DNA of 64,000 nucleotides from Candidatus Accumulibacter affinis (GTDB lineage: Bacteria > Pseudomonadota > Gammaproteobacteria > Burkholderiales > Rhodocyclaceae): contig JADJOT010000007.1 in NCBI GenBank assembly GCA_016713625.1, positions 124,001 to 188,000 of the forward strand. Reading direction: 5' to 3'. Below the pieces are notes generated by a model. That model did no database searches, was not told the DNA's origin, and was given only the letters and a program-made list of their open reading frames with translations. Below are positions 9,847-17,480 of the stretch, in pieces (position 1 is the stretch's first letter; every line of letters begins with the position of its first letter). Made by a program: the position numbers and the translations under genes.

Positions 9847-10050
9847 CTACAGCCACGGCGAAGCCGTTCTTCGCATTCGCTTCCCCGCTGGCTGGCCGAT
9901 ATCGGGTCGCGTGCCGGGTGATCGATGCTTGCTGTCGTCGGCACGAGGGCTTTCTTCATGGCGGACGCTGCCGTCCTCACTGATCGTCCAACCCTGATCG
10001 GCAAGCTCGGCGTCGATGAGTGTGCGAGCAACTGCTTCGGTAAGTGCCAT
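9847..10050 (-). pseudogene. Possible remnant of a type I restriction HsdR-like N-terminus
   Basis: A 67-residue frame begins MALTEAVARTLIDAELADQGW and continues ISEDGSVRHEE. This resembles the opening of HsdR/EcoEI-type subunits (E-x-x-T-R-x-x-L-I-D-x-x-L-x-x-x-G-W). The similarity fades after ~40 residues and no helicase motif follows, so if real it is a fragment. The rest of 9596-10233 shows no credible gene on either strand. Confidence 0.3.
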
Positions 10051-10233
10051 TCCGATCTGGCGAACAGATGGCGCGACGATCTGAAAGCAGGCGGGTTGCG
10101 GTCGTCAGTGACCACATGCCAACCGTCTGTCATCTACCGCGGTGGCCGTATCGCCTTGGCGTCGGTCGACGACGAGCGTCACAGCGCAACTACCGCATGA
10201 CCCCACTGACCCGGCAACGCGCCGCGTCTTTCG

Positions 10234-10419
10234 TTGGTGCGGCGCCATATCATGGGACACAAGCCGAGTGCGACCGCGGAGAAGCACTATCGGGTGCGCC
10301 CTCTCGATCTGCTGCGCCAGTGGCACACCAAGATTGAAGGGTGGATTCTGAACGAAGCCGGTATCGAGCAACCGGCCGAAGAGGCGCGGCCCGGCTTGCG
10401 GGTCGTCAGTGGTGCTTGA
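10234..10419 (+). pseudogene. C-terminal fragment of a phage-type tyrosine integrase
   Basis: The frame reads IMGHKPSATAEKHY and continues through RPLDLLRQWHTKIEGWIL to a TGA at 10417-10419. This is the standard end of tyrosine recombinases, with the catalytic H (in GHK) and the Tyr nucleophile (in KHY). The R-H-x-x-R box and everything upstream are missing. The bases just before show the GVVAQIMGH-type segment broken by a frame change near 10230-10250. It is a dead remnant marking past integration, ~1.6 kb from the 3' end of tRNA-Met. Confidence 0.75.
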
Positions 10420-10447
10420 CAGTTCAGGCAAGGTAAATGAACTTGCG

Positions 10448-10476
10448 TTGAACTATGGCACTCTGAGGCATACAAT
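10448..10476 (+). promoter_or_regulatory. Sigma-70-type promoter for the DUF4258/HTH pair
   Basis: TTGAAC (10448-10453) and TACAAT (10471-10476) are separated by exactly 17 bases. The predicted transcription start, about 7 bases past the -10 box, falls at about 10483, only ~2 bases before the ATG at 10485. The first gene may therefore be translated from a leaderless or nearly leaderless mRNA. No Shine-Dalgarno sequence is seen before that ATG. Confidence 0.6.
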
Positions 10477-10484
10477 GTATTGCC

Positions 10485-10802
10485 ATGAGCAAGGTATCCT
10501 GCATCAAACCAACCGATCGGCAGGCTATCGAGTGGGTCAAGGAGGCTGGCAGCCAGAAGCGCCGCCTTGTTTTCACTGACTATGCGGAATTGCGAATGAA
10601 AGAGCGCCGCATCGGCCGCCGCCAAGTGCTGGAGACCTTGCAGAGTGGTCGTATCAGCGAACCGTTGCACCAAGACATCAGGGGCGATTGGCGGTGCAAC
10701 GTCAGTTGGTTCCATGCAGGGGTTCGCCTGACTGTGGGCGTAGTTTTCAAGTTGTCCGCCAAGGGCGAGTGGGTGGTCATAGCGACGGTATTCGAGGGAT
10801 GA
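10485..10802 (+). CDS. DUF4258 protein, putative toxin of a toxin-antitoxin pair
   Basis: This 105-residue basic protein has the DUF4258 core: FTDYAELRMKERRI, then the strand DWRCNVSWFHAGVRLTVGVVF, ending in VVIATVF. DUF4258 proteins are small, resemble RelE/BrnT-like folds and are typically coded just before an HTH protein, as here. It ends at 10802 and the HTH gene starts at 10804, so the two are tightly coupled. A strong -35/-10 promoter lies immediately upstream. By position it is the toxin-like partner, possibly an mRNA interferase. That activity is inferred; no catalytic residue can be assigned with certainty. Confidence 0.75.
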   Translation: MSKVSCIKPTDRQAIEWVKEAGSQKRRLVFTDYAELRMKERRIGRRQVLETLQSGRISEPLHQDIRGDWRCNVSWFHAGVRLTVGVVFKLSAKGEWVVIATVFEG

Positions 10803-10803
10803 C

Positions 10804-11256
10804 ATGAGCCAAATGCTGAAGTACGAAGATTGCGGACTGAAAAACGTCTGGCTGGCGAACGGCTTCCGCTACGAGGATCTGGACGGAGTCGGCCGCTGCC
10901 TGGAAATCGACGACATCGACGGCTTGCACCGAGCCATCGGGCACCGCCTTGTGAATTACAAGAAGCGATTGACGGGCGCCGAAATCCGCTTTCTGCGCGT
11001 CGAAATGGGAATGTCTCAGAATCGATTGGCCGGTAGCCTGGGCGTTGATGAGCAAACCGTGTCGTTGTGGGAACGCAGCAAGCGCCAGCCCGCAATTGCA
11101 GCAGAGCGAATGTTGCGACTGCTGTACCTGGAGCACATGGACGGCACAACCAAAGTTGCTGAGCTTATCGCGCGGTGGAATGACACCGATCGCCAAGAAG
11201 AGGAAGGGCGAAACGTTTTCGAAGACACGGAGCACGGCTGGCGGATGGCGGCGTGA
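10804..11256 (+). CDS. Xre-family HTH protein, putative antitoxin
   Basis: This 150-residue protein has an N-terminal domain of ~55 residues (KNVWLANGFRYEDLDG) followed by a Cro/C1-type helix-turn-helix near residues 60-110 (LTGAEIRFLRVEMGMSQ, then VDEQTVSLWERSKRQP). The arrangement is that of MqsA/HigA-like antitoxins whose HTH represses their own operon. The start is two bases past the DUF4258 stop. It probably binds the DUF4258 protein and the shared promoter at 10448-10476. The HTH is clear; the antitoxin role is inferred from pairing. Confidence 0.8.
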   Translation: MSQMLKYEDCGLKNVWLANGFRYEDLDGVGRCLEIDDIDGLHRAIGHRLVNYKKRLTGAEIRFLRVEMGMSQNRLAGSLGVDEQTVSLWERSKRQPAIAAERMLRLLYLEHMDGTTKVAELIARWNDTDRQEEEGRNVFEDTEHGWRMAA

Positions 11257-11377
11257 CCGGAATGTAGGACCCCGCATCGTCCGGCGAAGTGCTTGCCGGC
11301 TGGCTGGAAGATCTTCATCGTGTCGGCGGCGGAGGGTGCGGCCGGAGGAGCCGGCCAATCTCGCCCGCCGGCGGACT

Positions 11378-11733
11378 TCCAGGAAGTCGATGTGGACTCC
11401 CTGCGGATGACCCAACCCCGCTCGGTGGGCATCGAACACGTCGGTTTGCATGCGGCAAGCGAGCTGGGTTTGCTCGAGACGCTGAACGAGTTGGGCATCA
11501 ATGGCGTCGTGCAGGCGTCGATTCTCGGCAACCTGATCGGGAGAATGGGCCAGCCGGGGTCGGAATTGGCGACCTGGAACTGGCTGCAGCGGCACAGCGC
11601 CCTGGGCGAGTTGATTGACGTCGACTTTGGGTCGATGTCGCACATGAGCCTGTACCGGGCCTCGGATGTGCTGATGAAACATCGGGCGGTGATCGAGACG
11701 CATTTGTTTGGCACCGCTCGGACACTGATCGTG
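11378..11733 (+). pseudogene. Truncated IS1634-like transposase (N-terminal part)
   Basis: The frame contains the family's N-terminal signature: PRSVGIEHVGLHAASELG, then ILGNLIGRMGQPGSE, then LGELIDVDF and LYRASDVLMKHR. IS1634-group transposases continue at this point into LYDLTNTYFEG and the DDE domain. Here the similarity stops after HLFGTARTL, and an unrelated ~50-residue sequence (VWCYDLGSVMG and onward to 11895) follows. No terminal inverted repeats were found. The element is inactive. Confidence 0.65.
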
Positions 11734-11983
11734 AACTATCCAGACGATGTCTGGTGCTACGACCTGGGCAGCGTGATGGGGATCGTGGTCGATGGCCACC
11801 CGGTTTGCGGCAAGGCACACCTGGATGGCGTGCATGTGGTGGACATCGGCACGCGCAGAATCAAGCTCGCAACCACTGAGGGTTTGTTGATCTGATCGGT
11901 ACCAACCGGTTGGCCTGCCTCTGCGTGATGAATCGCGATTGACCAGATTCGGCTACATGGTGGCTACATGAAGGCCTGAAAGC

Positions 11984-12009
11984 AAAAAGGCTACTATCAT
12001 AAGTAGCCT
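11984..12009 (-). terminator. Rho-independent terminator of the tRNA-Met gene
   Basis: On the minus strand an 8-base stem AGGCTACT / AGTAGCCT with a 6-base loop is followed by TTTTTG. It lies 16 bases past the CCA end of the tRNA gene. Confidence 0.8.
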
Positions 12010-12024
12010 AAGTGCTTGTTTATT

Positions 12025-12101
12025 TGGTAGTGATGGGTGGAATTGAACCACCGACCTATGGGTTATGAATCCATCGCTCTAACCAACTGAGCTACATCAC
12101 C
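12025..12101 (-). tRNA. tRNA-Met (CAT anticodon)
   Basis: The minus strand reads GGTGATG TAGCTCAGTTGG and folds into a full cloverleaf. The acceptor GGTGATG pairs with CATCACT (one G-T pair). The D-arm is standard, the anticodon loop is TTCATAA, and the T-arm has a TTCAATT loop. CCA is encoded at 12025-12027. The sequence matches the usual betaproteobacterial elongator tRNA-Met. A CAT anticodon can also mean lysidine-modified Ile2, but the body looks like Met. A terminator follows. The accessory island starts at its 3' end. Confidence 0.93.
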
Positions 12102-12269
12102 ACAGGGCGCACGATTATAGGGCGGTCTTCAGCTTGTGGTCAAGCGACAGTCGACCCAGACAGCCCTGACGCATGACCCTCCCTGCCCAAGCGAGCCGGT
12201 TTGCCGGTACCGCCCGCTTTCGCCGCCGAGGCGGTCAGATTGCGGGTAACGTGCGACTAGGCGGCGCTT

Positions 12270-12353
12270 GCGTCGCGCGAAGCACCGAGTCGCGAGCTTG
12301 CCACCGATCCGCGGGTCATCGCCAGTTACTTGGGCCTCGGAGTGCGGCATTGG
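12270..12353 (+). pseudogene. Possible C-terminal scrap of a Liv-type ABC transporter ATPase
   Basis: One forward frame reads ELATDPRVIASYLGLG. This resembles the end of branched-chain amino acid transporter ATPases LivG/LivF (xxxxDPxVIEAYLG). Nothing upstream in the frame continues the domain. The rest of 12102-12377 holds no credible gene. Confidence 0.3.
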
Positions 12354-12377
12354 CCGCCTCCGTGCTCGACGGCGGAC

Positions 12378-12845
12378 TCACGAAAGCCCGCGGTTGTCGT
12401 TGCTGATCACCGGCGTCAAGCGATGTGCGGCACGCACTTCCGTATGGGTGACCTGCTGCAGCTCGAGCCCCCAGCGGCTCATCGCCTGAGCTACCAGTAT
12501 CGCTTCGCCGCCGTTCAGGCAGCCATCAGCTTTGACGATGTCAATCATCGCGCTGAGCGCCTGCTTTTGCAGGTCCGGTGAGCGGATGTCCCCAAGGAGG
12601 TGATCGATCAGTTCGTGATCGAGTTCGATTTGCCCGATATTGGGTGCTCTCGCGCACTGCATCAGGTCATTGCAGAAGTCGTGCATCACCCGATCGAGGG
12701 TCTCCGGGTGGATGTTCAGCCCACCCAAAAGATCGTGCTTTTCCAGCGAGTCGAGCTCGCTGCGGTCCAGCGCACCATCGGCGAGCAGGGCGAGAGTTAC
12801 GACGCGAGACATCGCTTCGGGGCTGTCGGTGGTGTAATTGCGCAT
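12378..12845 (-). CDS. TerB-like helical protein
   Basis: This 155-residue acidic protein has segments SRVVTLALLADGALDRSELDSL and MIDIVKADGCLNGGEAILV. These are the paired D-G-x(n)-E helical hairpins typical of the TerB fold. GGAG lies 6-7 bases before the ATG at 12845. It has no signal peptide. TerB-fold proteins are linked to tellurite/stress responses and membrane-associated regulation, but no role can be assigned here. The gene is divergent from a LysR regulator, which may control it. The family call is from pattern, not from a search. Confidence 0.6.
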   Translation of the reverse strand: MRNYTTDSPEAMSRVVTLALLADGALDRSELDSLEKHDLLGGLNIHPETLDRVMHDFCNDLMQCARAPNIGQIELDHELIDHLLGDIRSPDLQKQALSAMIDIVKADGCLNGGEAILVAQAMSRWGLELQQVTHTEVRAAHRLTPVISNDNRGLS

Positions 12846-12967
12846 GTGTTTCTCCTTGATTGGTTGATCTGTATTCCCTCGTGGGGCGGGATGAGCGAAC
12901 TATGCCCGCGCCACAGCATAAAGTCCAATGAGATAAAACTATGTTTTGCATTTGTTAGGGCTTATAT

Positions 12968-13879
12968 ATGCCACGTCGCCGAATCACTTTCCGCCAACTC
13001 GAAACATTCGCTGCGGTCGCGCGCCACCGCAGCTTTTCGAAAGCGGCGGCCGCCTTGCACCTGACACAGCCCGCTGTTTCGCTGCAGATCAGGCAGATTG
13101 CCGATACCCTGGGCCTGCCCTTGTTCGAACAGGCGGGCCGCGAGGTGGTCCTGACCGTGGCAGGCGAAGAAATGTTGAAGACGGTGCGCGAGCTGGACGA
13201 TCTCTGGGGCCGTTTTGAATCGGCTATCGACGATCTCAAGGGTTTGCGGCGCGGCCGCTTGCGCGTGGCTCTGGTGCCTACCGCCAAGTACTTCCTGCCG
13301 CGCATGCTGGGGGATTTCTCGCGTCGTTACCCGGAAGTCAGCATCGAACTGGAGATCGTCGACCGGGAGCGCGTGGCTTCTCGCATGCGTGCCAACCAGG
13401 ATGACCTTTACATCATGGTCTACCCGCCGAAAGATCTCGAGGTAGTCAGCTACCCTTTTCTCGACAACGAACTGGTGGTAATCGCGCCTGTAAACCACTG
13501 GGCGGCAGCCCAGCCAGTCGAACTCGCCACGCTCAGTGGCGAGCGCTTCATTCTCCGCGAAACGGGTTCTGGCTCACGCCGCACGATCGATGCGCATCTG
13601 GCGCAGGTCGGGATGACGCTGGACGTCAAACTGACGGTCAGCAGCAATGATGCGATTCGTGACCTGGTGGCCAGTGGCGTGGGCCTGGCGGTACTCTCCC
13701 GACACGCGCTGCCGGAAGATCCTGCCGTTGGCGGTGTGTGCATTCTTGATGTGTGCGGCTTTCCGCTGTGCAGGTCGTGGCAGGTAGTGCATCTCAAGAG
13801 CAAGTTGCTGTCCTTGCCGGCCAGCGCCTTCCTCGAAGAACTGCTGGCAGTGCGATCCTTGCCACCGGCCACCAACTAG
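12968..13879 (+). CDS. LysR-family transcriptional regulator (CbbR/CysB-like)
   Basis: This 303-residue protein has an N-terminal winged HTH (ITFRQLETFAAVARHRSFS, AAAALHLTQPAVSLQIRQI) and a C-terminal periplasmic-binding-like effector domain (residues ~90-295, including GRLRVALVPTAKYFLPRML). The effector domain is of the CbbR type. It is divergent from the TerB-like gene (122-base gap) and overlaps the convergent response-regulator gene by 4 bases. LysR proteins usually control the divergent neighbour. No cbb genes are nearby, so the target is unknown. Confidence 0.9.
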   Translation: MPRRRITFRQLETFAAVARHRSFSKAAAALHLTQPAVSLQIRQIADTLGLPLFEQAGREVVLTVAGEEMLKTVRELDDLWGRFESAIDDLKGLRRGRLRVALVPTAKYFLPRMLGDFSRRYPEVSIELEIVDRERVASRMRANQDDLYIMVYPPKDLEVVSYPFLDNELVVIAPVNHWAAAQPVELATLSGERFILRETGSGSRRTIDAHLAQVGMTLDVKLTVSSNDAIRDLVASGVGLAVLSRHALPEDPAVGGVCILDVCGFPLCRSWQVVHLKSKLLSLPASAFLEELLAVRSLPPATN

Positions 13880-15597
13880 GCGCCGGCCCGGTCGCCCAGG
13901 GTTTGCGCAGCGCTGAACGGCACCACCGCAATGCCGTACTTGCGCGCGACGCGCTGATACAGTTCGCGTGCCGAAATCACCCCGGCGCTACGCATGTCCC
14001 TGGCTTGTGCGAGGTGCAGGAAACGCAGGCCACGCTTGGCCAGGGCCGGGTCCCAACCCTTGCGGTCGAGCAGCGTGAAAATCGCCTTCGTGGCATTGAC
14101 CAGGAACTGCATGTTGGGTACGCGTTCAGCTGCCTCCATCAGCAACTTCACCGAACCCTCGACATCGCCGCGACGGGCGGCGAGCACGCCGCGATTATTG
14201 AGTTCGACGATTTCCCGACCAACCTGGGCGAGCAGCGCCTGCCCGTCTTCCTCCTTGCCGGTCTTGGCGTAGATGCTCTGGACATGAGCGATCATGGCGC
14301 GGTCTTCATGGTTTTCAGCGGCTACCTTGCGAACGATGTCACGTGCACTTTCCTGGTCGCCGGTGGCAAGGCAGGCGTGCGCCAGGTCCAGGGCCAGTTT
14401 CTCCGAGACCACTCTGCTCCTGCCTTCGTCTTTCAAAGCATCGTGCAGCACGAGGGCCTTCTCAACCGCTCGTCTGGCCTTGGCGGGCTCGCCGTCCTGG
14501 TCGGCGCAAAGGCTTTCAACGACCAGGGCAGCAAATTCGCCATGCTTGTTGCCTCGCCAGTCACGGCGCAGCTCTTCGGTCACCAGTTTGGCGCCAGCGG
14601 TATGGCCGCGCTCGAGCATTACTCGCGCGAGGTTGGTGTAGTCGTCAATGTTGCGCAGAGACGAATTCCGACGGCGTTCGAGCACCTTGCCGTAGGCCTT
14701 TTCGGCCGTCGGAAGATCGTTATTGCGTGCCGCCACATCGCCAATCATCCGTTGTCTGGTCGAGTTATTGGGAGACATCAGGGCAGCGCGTTGCAACATC
14801 TCCTGCGCTTCTGGAAGCTTGCCAATTTCCTCGCGCAGTTCGGCCAGAAAATCGTAGGCGGCGATGAACTCGGGGAAGTCATCGACCAGCGATTGCCCGC
14901 AAAGCTCTGCCGCAGCGAGTTGCTGCTGACCACGCAAGGCGATCGCCAAGCCCATGCGAGCCCATGGCAGCAGGCGCTGTGCCAACACCTGCTGATAGAC
15001 GCTCTGTGCTTCCGCATGGCGGCCAAGCGAATTGAGAATGTCTCCCTTGAAACGGTGGGCGTCGAAGAGAAAGCCGCTGTCCTGACCGATCAAGCGTTGG
15101 CAGGCGGCCAGTGCATCCGCGTAGGCGCCGTTATCCAGGTGCTCGTAGACTTGCGCGAAGAAGCGCTTTTTGTACAGCGCGCGCGCCAGCCTCGCCTGCA
15201 ATTCGTTGGCCGTAAAAGGCTTGATCAGGTAGTCATCCGGTGCCAGTTCGGCTACCGAGACCACCTTGTGATAGGCGCGCTCACTGGTAATCACGATGAA
15301 TACGGTAGACGAGGACACCAGATGTTGCTGACGCAGCTCTTCGAGCAGCTGTTGACCGTCGCGACCATCTTCCAGAAGGTAGTCGGAGAGGATAATGTCA
15401 AAGTGGTGAGCCCTGACCTGTCGAAGGACGTCGGCCGAAGTTCCGGCGTTGTCCACCGAGCCAATGCCCATCGCCGAAAGCATCATGCGCAACGAAGAGC
15501 GGGCATTCGGATAGCGATCGACCAGTAGCGCTCGCTTGCTGGACAAATCCTTGCGCAGCGTGTGCAACAGGTCTGCGGTGGTGTCGGGTATTGGCAT
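13876..15597 (-). CDS. Response regulator with CheY-like receiver and TPR repeats
   Basis: A start at 15597 gives 573 residues. AAGGTGA lies ~7 bases upstream, and the 61 codons before it in the open frame do not look like protein. The receiver domain covers residues ~20-135, with phosphoacceptor Asp72 (ILSDYLLEDG) and the conserved Lys127 (LIKPF). The usual acidic pair near residue 27 has only one Asp (VDRYP). After it come TPR-like helical repeats to the end (for example ALAACQRLIGQDSGF and AEKAYGKVLERR). There is no DNA-binding or enzymatic output domain, so it probably signals by protein contact. No kinase gene is adjacent. Confidence 0.87.
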   Translation of the reverse strand: MPIPDTTADLLHTLRKDLSSKRALLVDRYPNARSSLRMMLSAMGIGSVDNAGTSADVLRQVRAHHFDIILSDYLLEDGRDGQQLLEELRQQHLVSSSTVFIVITSERAYHKVVSVAELAPDDYLIKPFTANELQARLARALYKKRFFAQVYEHLDNGAYADALAACQRLIGQDSGFLFDAHRFKGDILNSLGRHAEAQSVYQQVLAQRLLPWARMGLAIALRGQQQLAAAELCGQSLVDDFPEFIAAYDFLAELREEIGKLPEAQEMLQRAALMSPNNSTRQRMIGDVAARNNDLPTAEKAYGKVLERRRNSSLRNIDDYTNLARVMLERGHTAGAKLVTEELRRDWRGNKHGEFAALVVESLCADQDGEPAKARRAVEKALVLHDALKDEGRSRVVSEKLALDLAHACLATGDQESARDIVRKVAAENHEDRAMIAHVQSIYAKTGKEEDGQALLAQVGREIVELNNRGVLAARRGDVEGSVKLLMEAAERVPNMQFLVNATKAIFTLLDRKGWDPALAKRGLRFLHLAQARDMRSAGVISARELYQRVARKYGIAVVPFSAAQTLGDRAGA

Positions 15598-15790
15598 GGC
15601 TTTCACCTTACCCGACAGCGGTCTGGCGATCAAGCCGGGCAAACTTGTCTGGTGGCTGAGGGTCTGCGAAGTATCGCCAGTCGTATGGTGCTTGATTGAT
15701 CCTTGCCACCAGGTTCCTCGCCAGACATTCCTTCTCTGCGTCAGCGGAAATCGGTGCCTACCGCTGATGCGGCAGATCATCCCCCCGCCA

Positions 15791-16387
15791 TCAGCGAGAG
15801 GGGTCGTCGCTGCTGGCTAGCGAAAGTCGCGGGTGCCGCGGTGATTCCAGCAGGCGCGGCGAGAACACTTCGGTGACCAATACGCACTGTGCGCCAAAGC
15901 GGAAGTGCGAGCGCCGCGCCCAGAGCGAATGCGGTGCCCGCTCGGCCAGTTGCAGGGCCGTCACTGCTGGCGCAAACAGCTCATGGCGACGATCGATACG
16001 CTTGAAATGCATCGGTCCACGAATGAACCCGGCATGGGCGAAGAGCAGCGCGCCAAGCGATCGACTGCCCAGGCGCTTTAGCCAGAGGGTCAGCGGGCCG
16101 CGCGGCTGACAGGGAAGAACGGTGTGCGCGAAGACGACGATCTGCTCATCACAGAACAGCGCCACTTCGCGTACCCAGGTGTGAACCTCGCCTGCCAGTC
16201 CGAGTGCCAGCGCTTCATCGGCAGTCGGGCTGGCGCGGCCCTGGCGGAGCACTCGCACGGCGAAGCGCCCGCGCGCCTGGATGCGTGCCGTCAGCGAGCC
16301 GCGATCCAGCAGCCAGTGCCGGAAAAGAAGATTATCGGCAGTGCGCAGCAGGCTGCTGCGCCAGGGTGACTGGTCGGCGAGTCCCAT
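15791..16387 (-). CDS. ubiC: Chorismate--pyruvate lyase
   Basis: This 198-residue protein converts chorismate to 4-hydroxybenzoate plus pyruvate, the first committed step of ubiquinone synthesis, in the cytoplasm. Family features are WLLDRGSLTARI near the N-terminus, REVALFCDEQIVVFAHTVLP, the substrate-binding Arg within the PRGPLTLWLKRLGSRSLGALLF stretch, and a C-terminal LWARRSHFRF ... LVTEVFSP. ubiA is not next to it. The nearest neighbour on the same strand is the DUF192 gene upstream. Confidence 0.9.
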   Translation of the reverse strand: MGLADQSPWRSSLLRTADNLLFRHWLLDRGSLTARIQARGRFAVRVLRQGRASPTADEALALGLAGEVHTWVREVALFCDEQIVVFAHTVLPCQPRGPLTLWLKRLGSRSLGALLFAHAGFIRGPMHFKRIDRRHELFAPAVTALQLAERAPHSLWARRSHFRFGAQCVLVTEVFSPRLLESPRHPRLSLASSDDPSR

Positions 16388-16420
16388 TCCCGAAAACTGC
16401 GCTGTGCTGGTGGTCGTCAG

Positions 16421-16864
16421 CTAGCGTGGGGCCGGGGACTTATCGAGGCCGCCAACCCGGCTCCCGGGCTTGATGCCCTTGCTCGAAAACCAGCCGAGAT
16501 TCATTTCCAGTGCATAGCGCGCAGCTCTTGCGGCGCAGTGGTTGTCCTCGGTTTGCGGCTGCATGTTCTCGATATTCAGGATGCGGCCATCTTCGTCGAG
16601 AAAGGCCACCGACAAGGGCAGAAGCGTATTTCGCATCCACATGCAATGGGGCCCCGCCTGTGGAAAGACGAACAGCATGCCTTGGTTGCTGGGCATGCTG
16701 CGCCGGTGCATCAGACCCTGCATTCGCTTCGCGTCATCGGCAGCCACTTCCACTTCGATGCGGTAGAAGCCAGCGGTCAGCTCGAGGCGTGCCATCTCCG
16801 CCGCAACCGGGGACAGCGCCATCGACAGAGCAACAGTGAGCAAGGAAACGGGAAGCCTGTGCAT
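16421..16864 (-). CDS. Secreted DUF192 protein
   Basis: A start at 16864 (MHRLPVSLL) gives 147 residues, with CGGAG 6-7 bases upstream. An ATG five codons earlier has no such site. A signal peptide ending near PVAAE is followed by the DUF192 domain (VEVAADDAKRMQGLMHR, then GMLFVFP, MWMRNTLLPLSVAFL and ALEMNLGWF). The function of DUF192 is not established. It is commonly periplasmic in proteobacteria. It lies between the Lys-rich protein and ubiC on the same strand. Confidence 0.88.
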   Translation of the reverse strand: MHRLPVSLLTVALSMALSPVAAEMARLELTAGFYRIEVEVAADDAKRMQGLMHRRSMPSNQGMLFVFPQAGPHCMWMRNTLLPLSVAFLDEDGRILNIENMQPQTEDNHCAARAARYALEMNLGWFSSKGIKPGSRVGGLDKSPAPR

Positions 16865-16951
16865 CAAAAACTCCGGCAAGGATTACGATCAGAGATCCGA
16901 CGGTCGGTTCGGCAAACCTCGGCTCCTCGTCGAGCCTGACGGTAAAGGCCA

Positions 16952-17412
16952 CTACTTCTTCCGAGTCGGGCCATTGGACTTCGCGGGAGTCTTGCCGGCT
17001 GGCGCCGCTTTCGGCGCCTTGGCAGGGCTGGCGCCTTTGGGCTTTGCTGACCCCGGTGGCTTCGTAGCTGCCGCTGGCTTGCTGCTCCTGCCTGCGCTGC
17101 CTGCTTTGCCCGCAGACGGTTTGGTGTTCTGGGCGGCAGCGTGTCCTGCTTGTTTGCCTGCAGGTCTCGTGGTGTTCTTGGCTCCCGAGTGCTTCGCCTG
17201 TTACCTGCTGGTTGCCTGGCGACGCCGGGAGCCTTCGCCACCGTTGGCGCGGCGTGCTTCGCCGTCGGCTTCGGCGGCGAACCGGCCTCACCGAAGGTTA
17301 CCGCCTCATCCTCGTTCTCGGCAGCCTTGGGTACGGCCAGCGCAGCCGCACAGGACAAGCACAGGCTGACGGCCACCAGGTAGCGCAGCAGAGCATTGAT
17401 GATTTCCTTCAT
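16952..17412 (-). pseudogene. Lys/Ala/Pro-rich secreted protein, interrupted by a frameshift
   Basis: The ATG at 17412 opens a good signal peptide (KEIINALLRYLVAVSLCLSC, cut near AAALA), then VPKAAENEDEAVTFGEAG. Near 17195-17205 the coding pattern moves to another frame. That frame gives a histone H1/AlgP-like tail (GKQAGHAAAQNTKPSAGK, then KPKGASPAKAPKAAPAGK) and ends TRKK plus TAG at 16952-16954. The uninterrupted frame instead runs on as an Arg-rich shadow to 16864, into the DUF192 start. A single-base indel explains both. The intact protein would be ~150 residues, exported, with a strongly cationic tail that might bind polyanions. The function is unknown. Confidence 0.65.
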
Positions 17413-17480
17413 AGCCAACTTTCTCGACATTGATCGTATTGCCCGGCAAACAGCCAACCCGCCAGGGCACACCGACCGGG

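Noticed and set aside
9609..10133. 174-codon minus-strand frame upstream of the helicase
   Set aside because: Its composition is Arg/Ser-rich shadow-like, with no motif and no ribosome site.
10777..11835. 352-codon minus-strand frame opposite the HTH gene and transposase fragment
   Set aside because: It has no recognisable domain; the plus strand carries an HTH domain and a transposase signature in the same bases.
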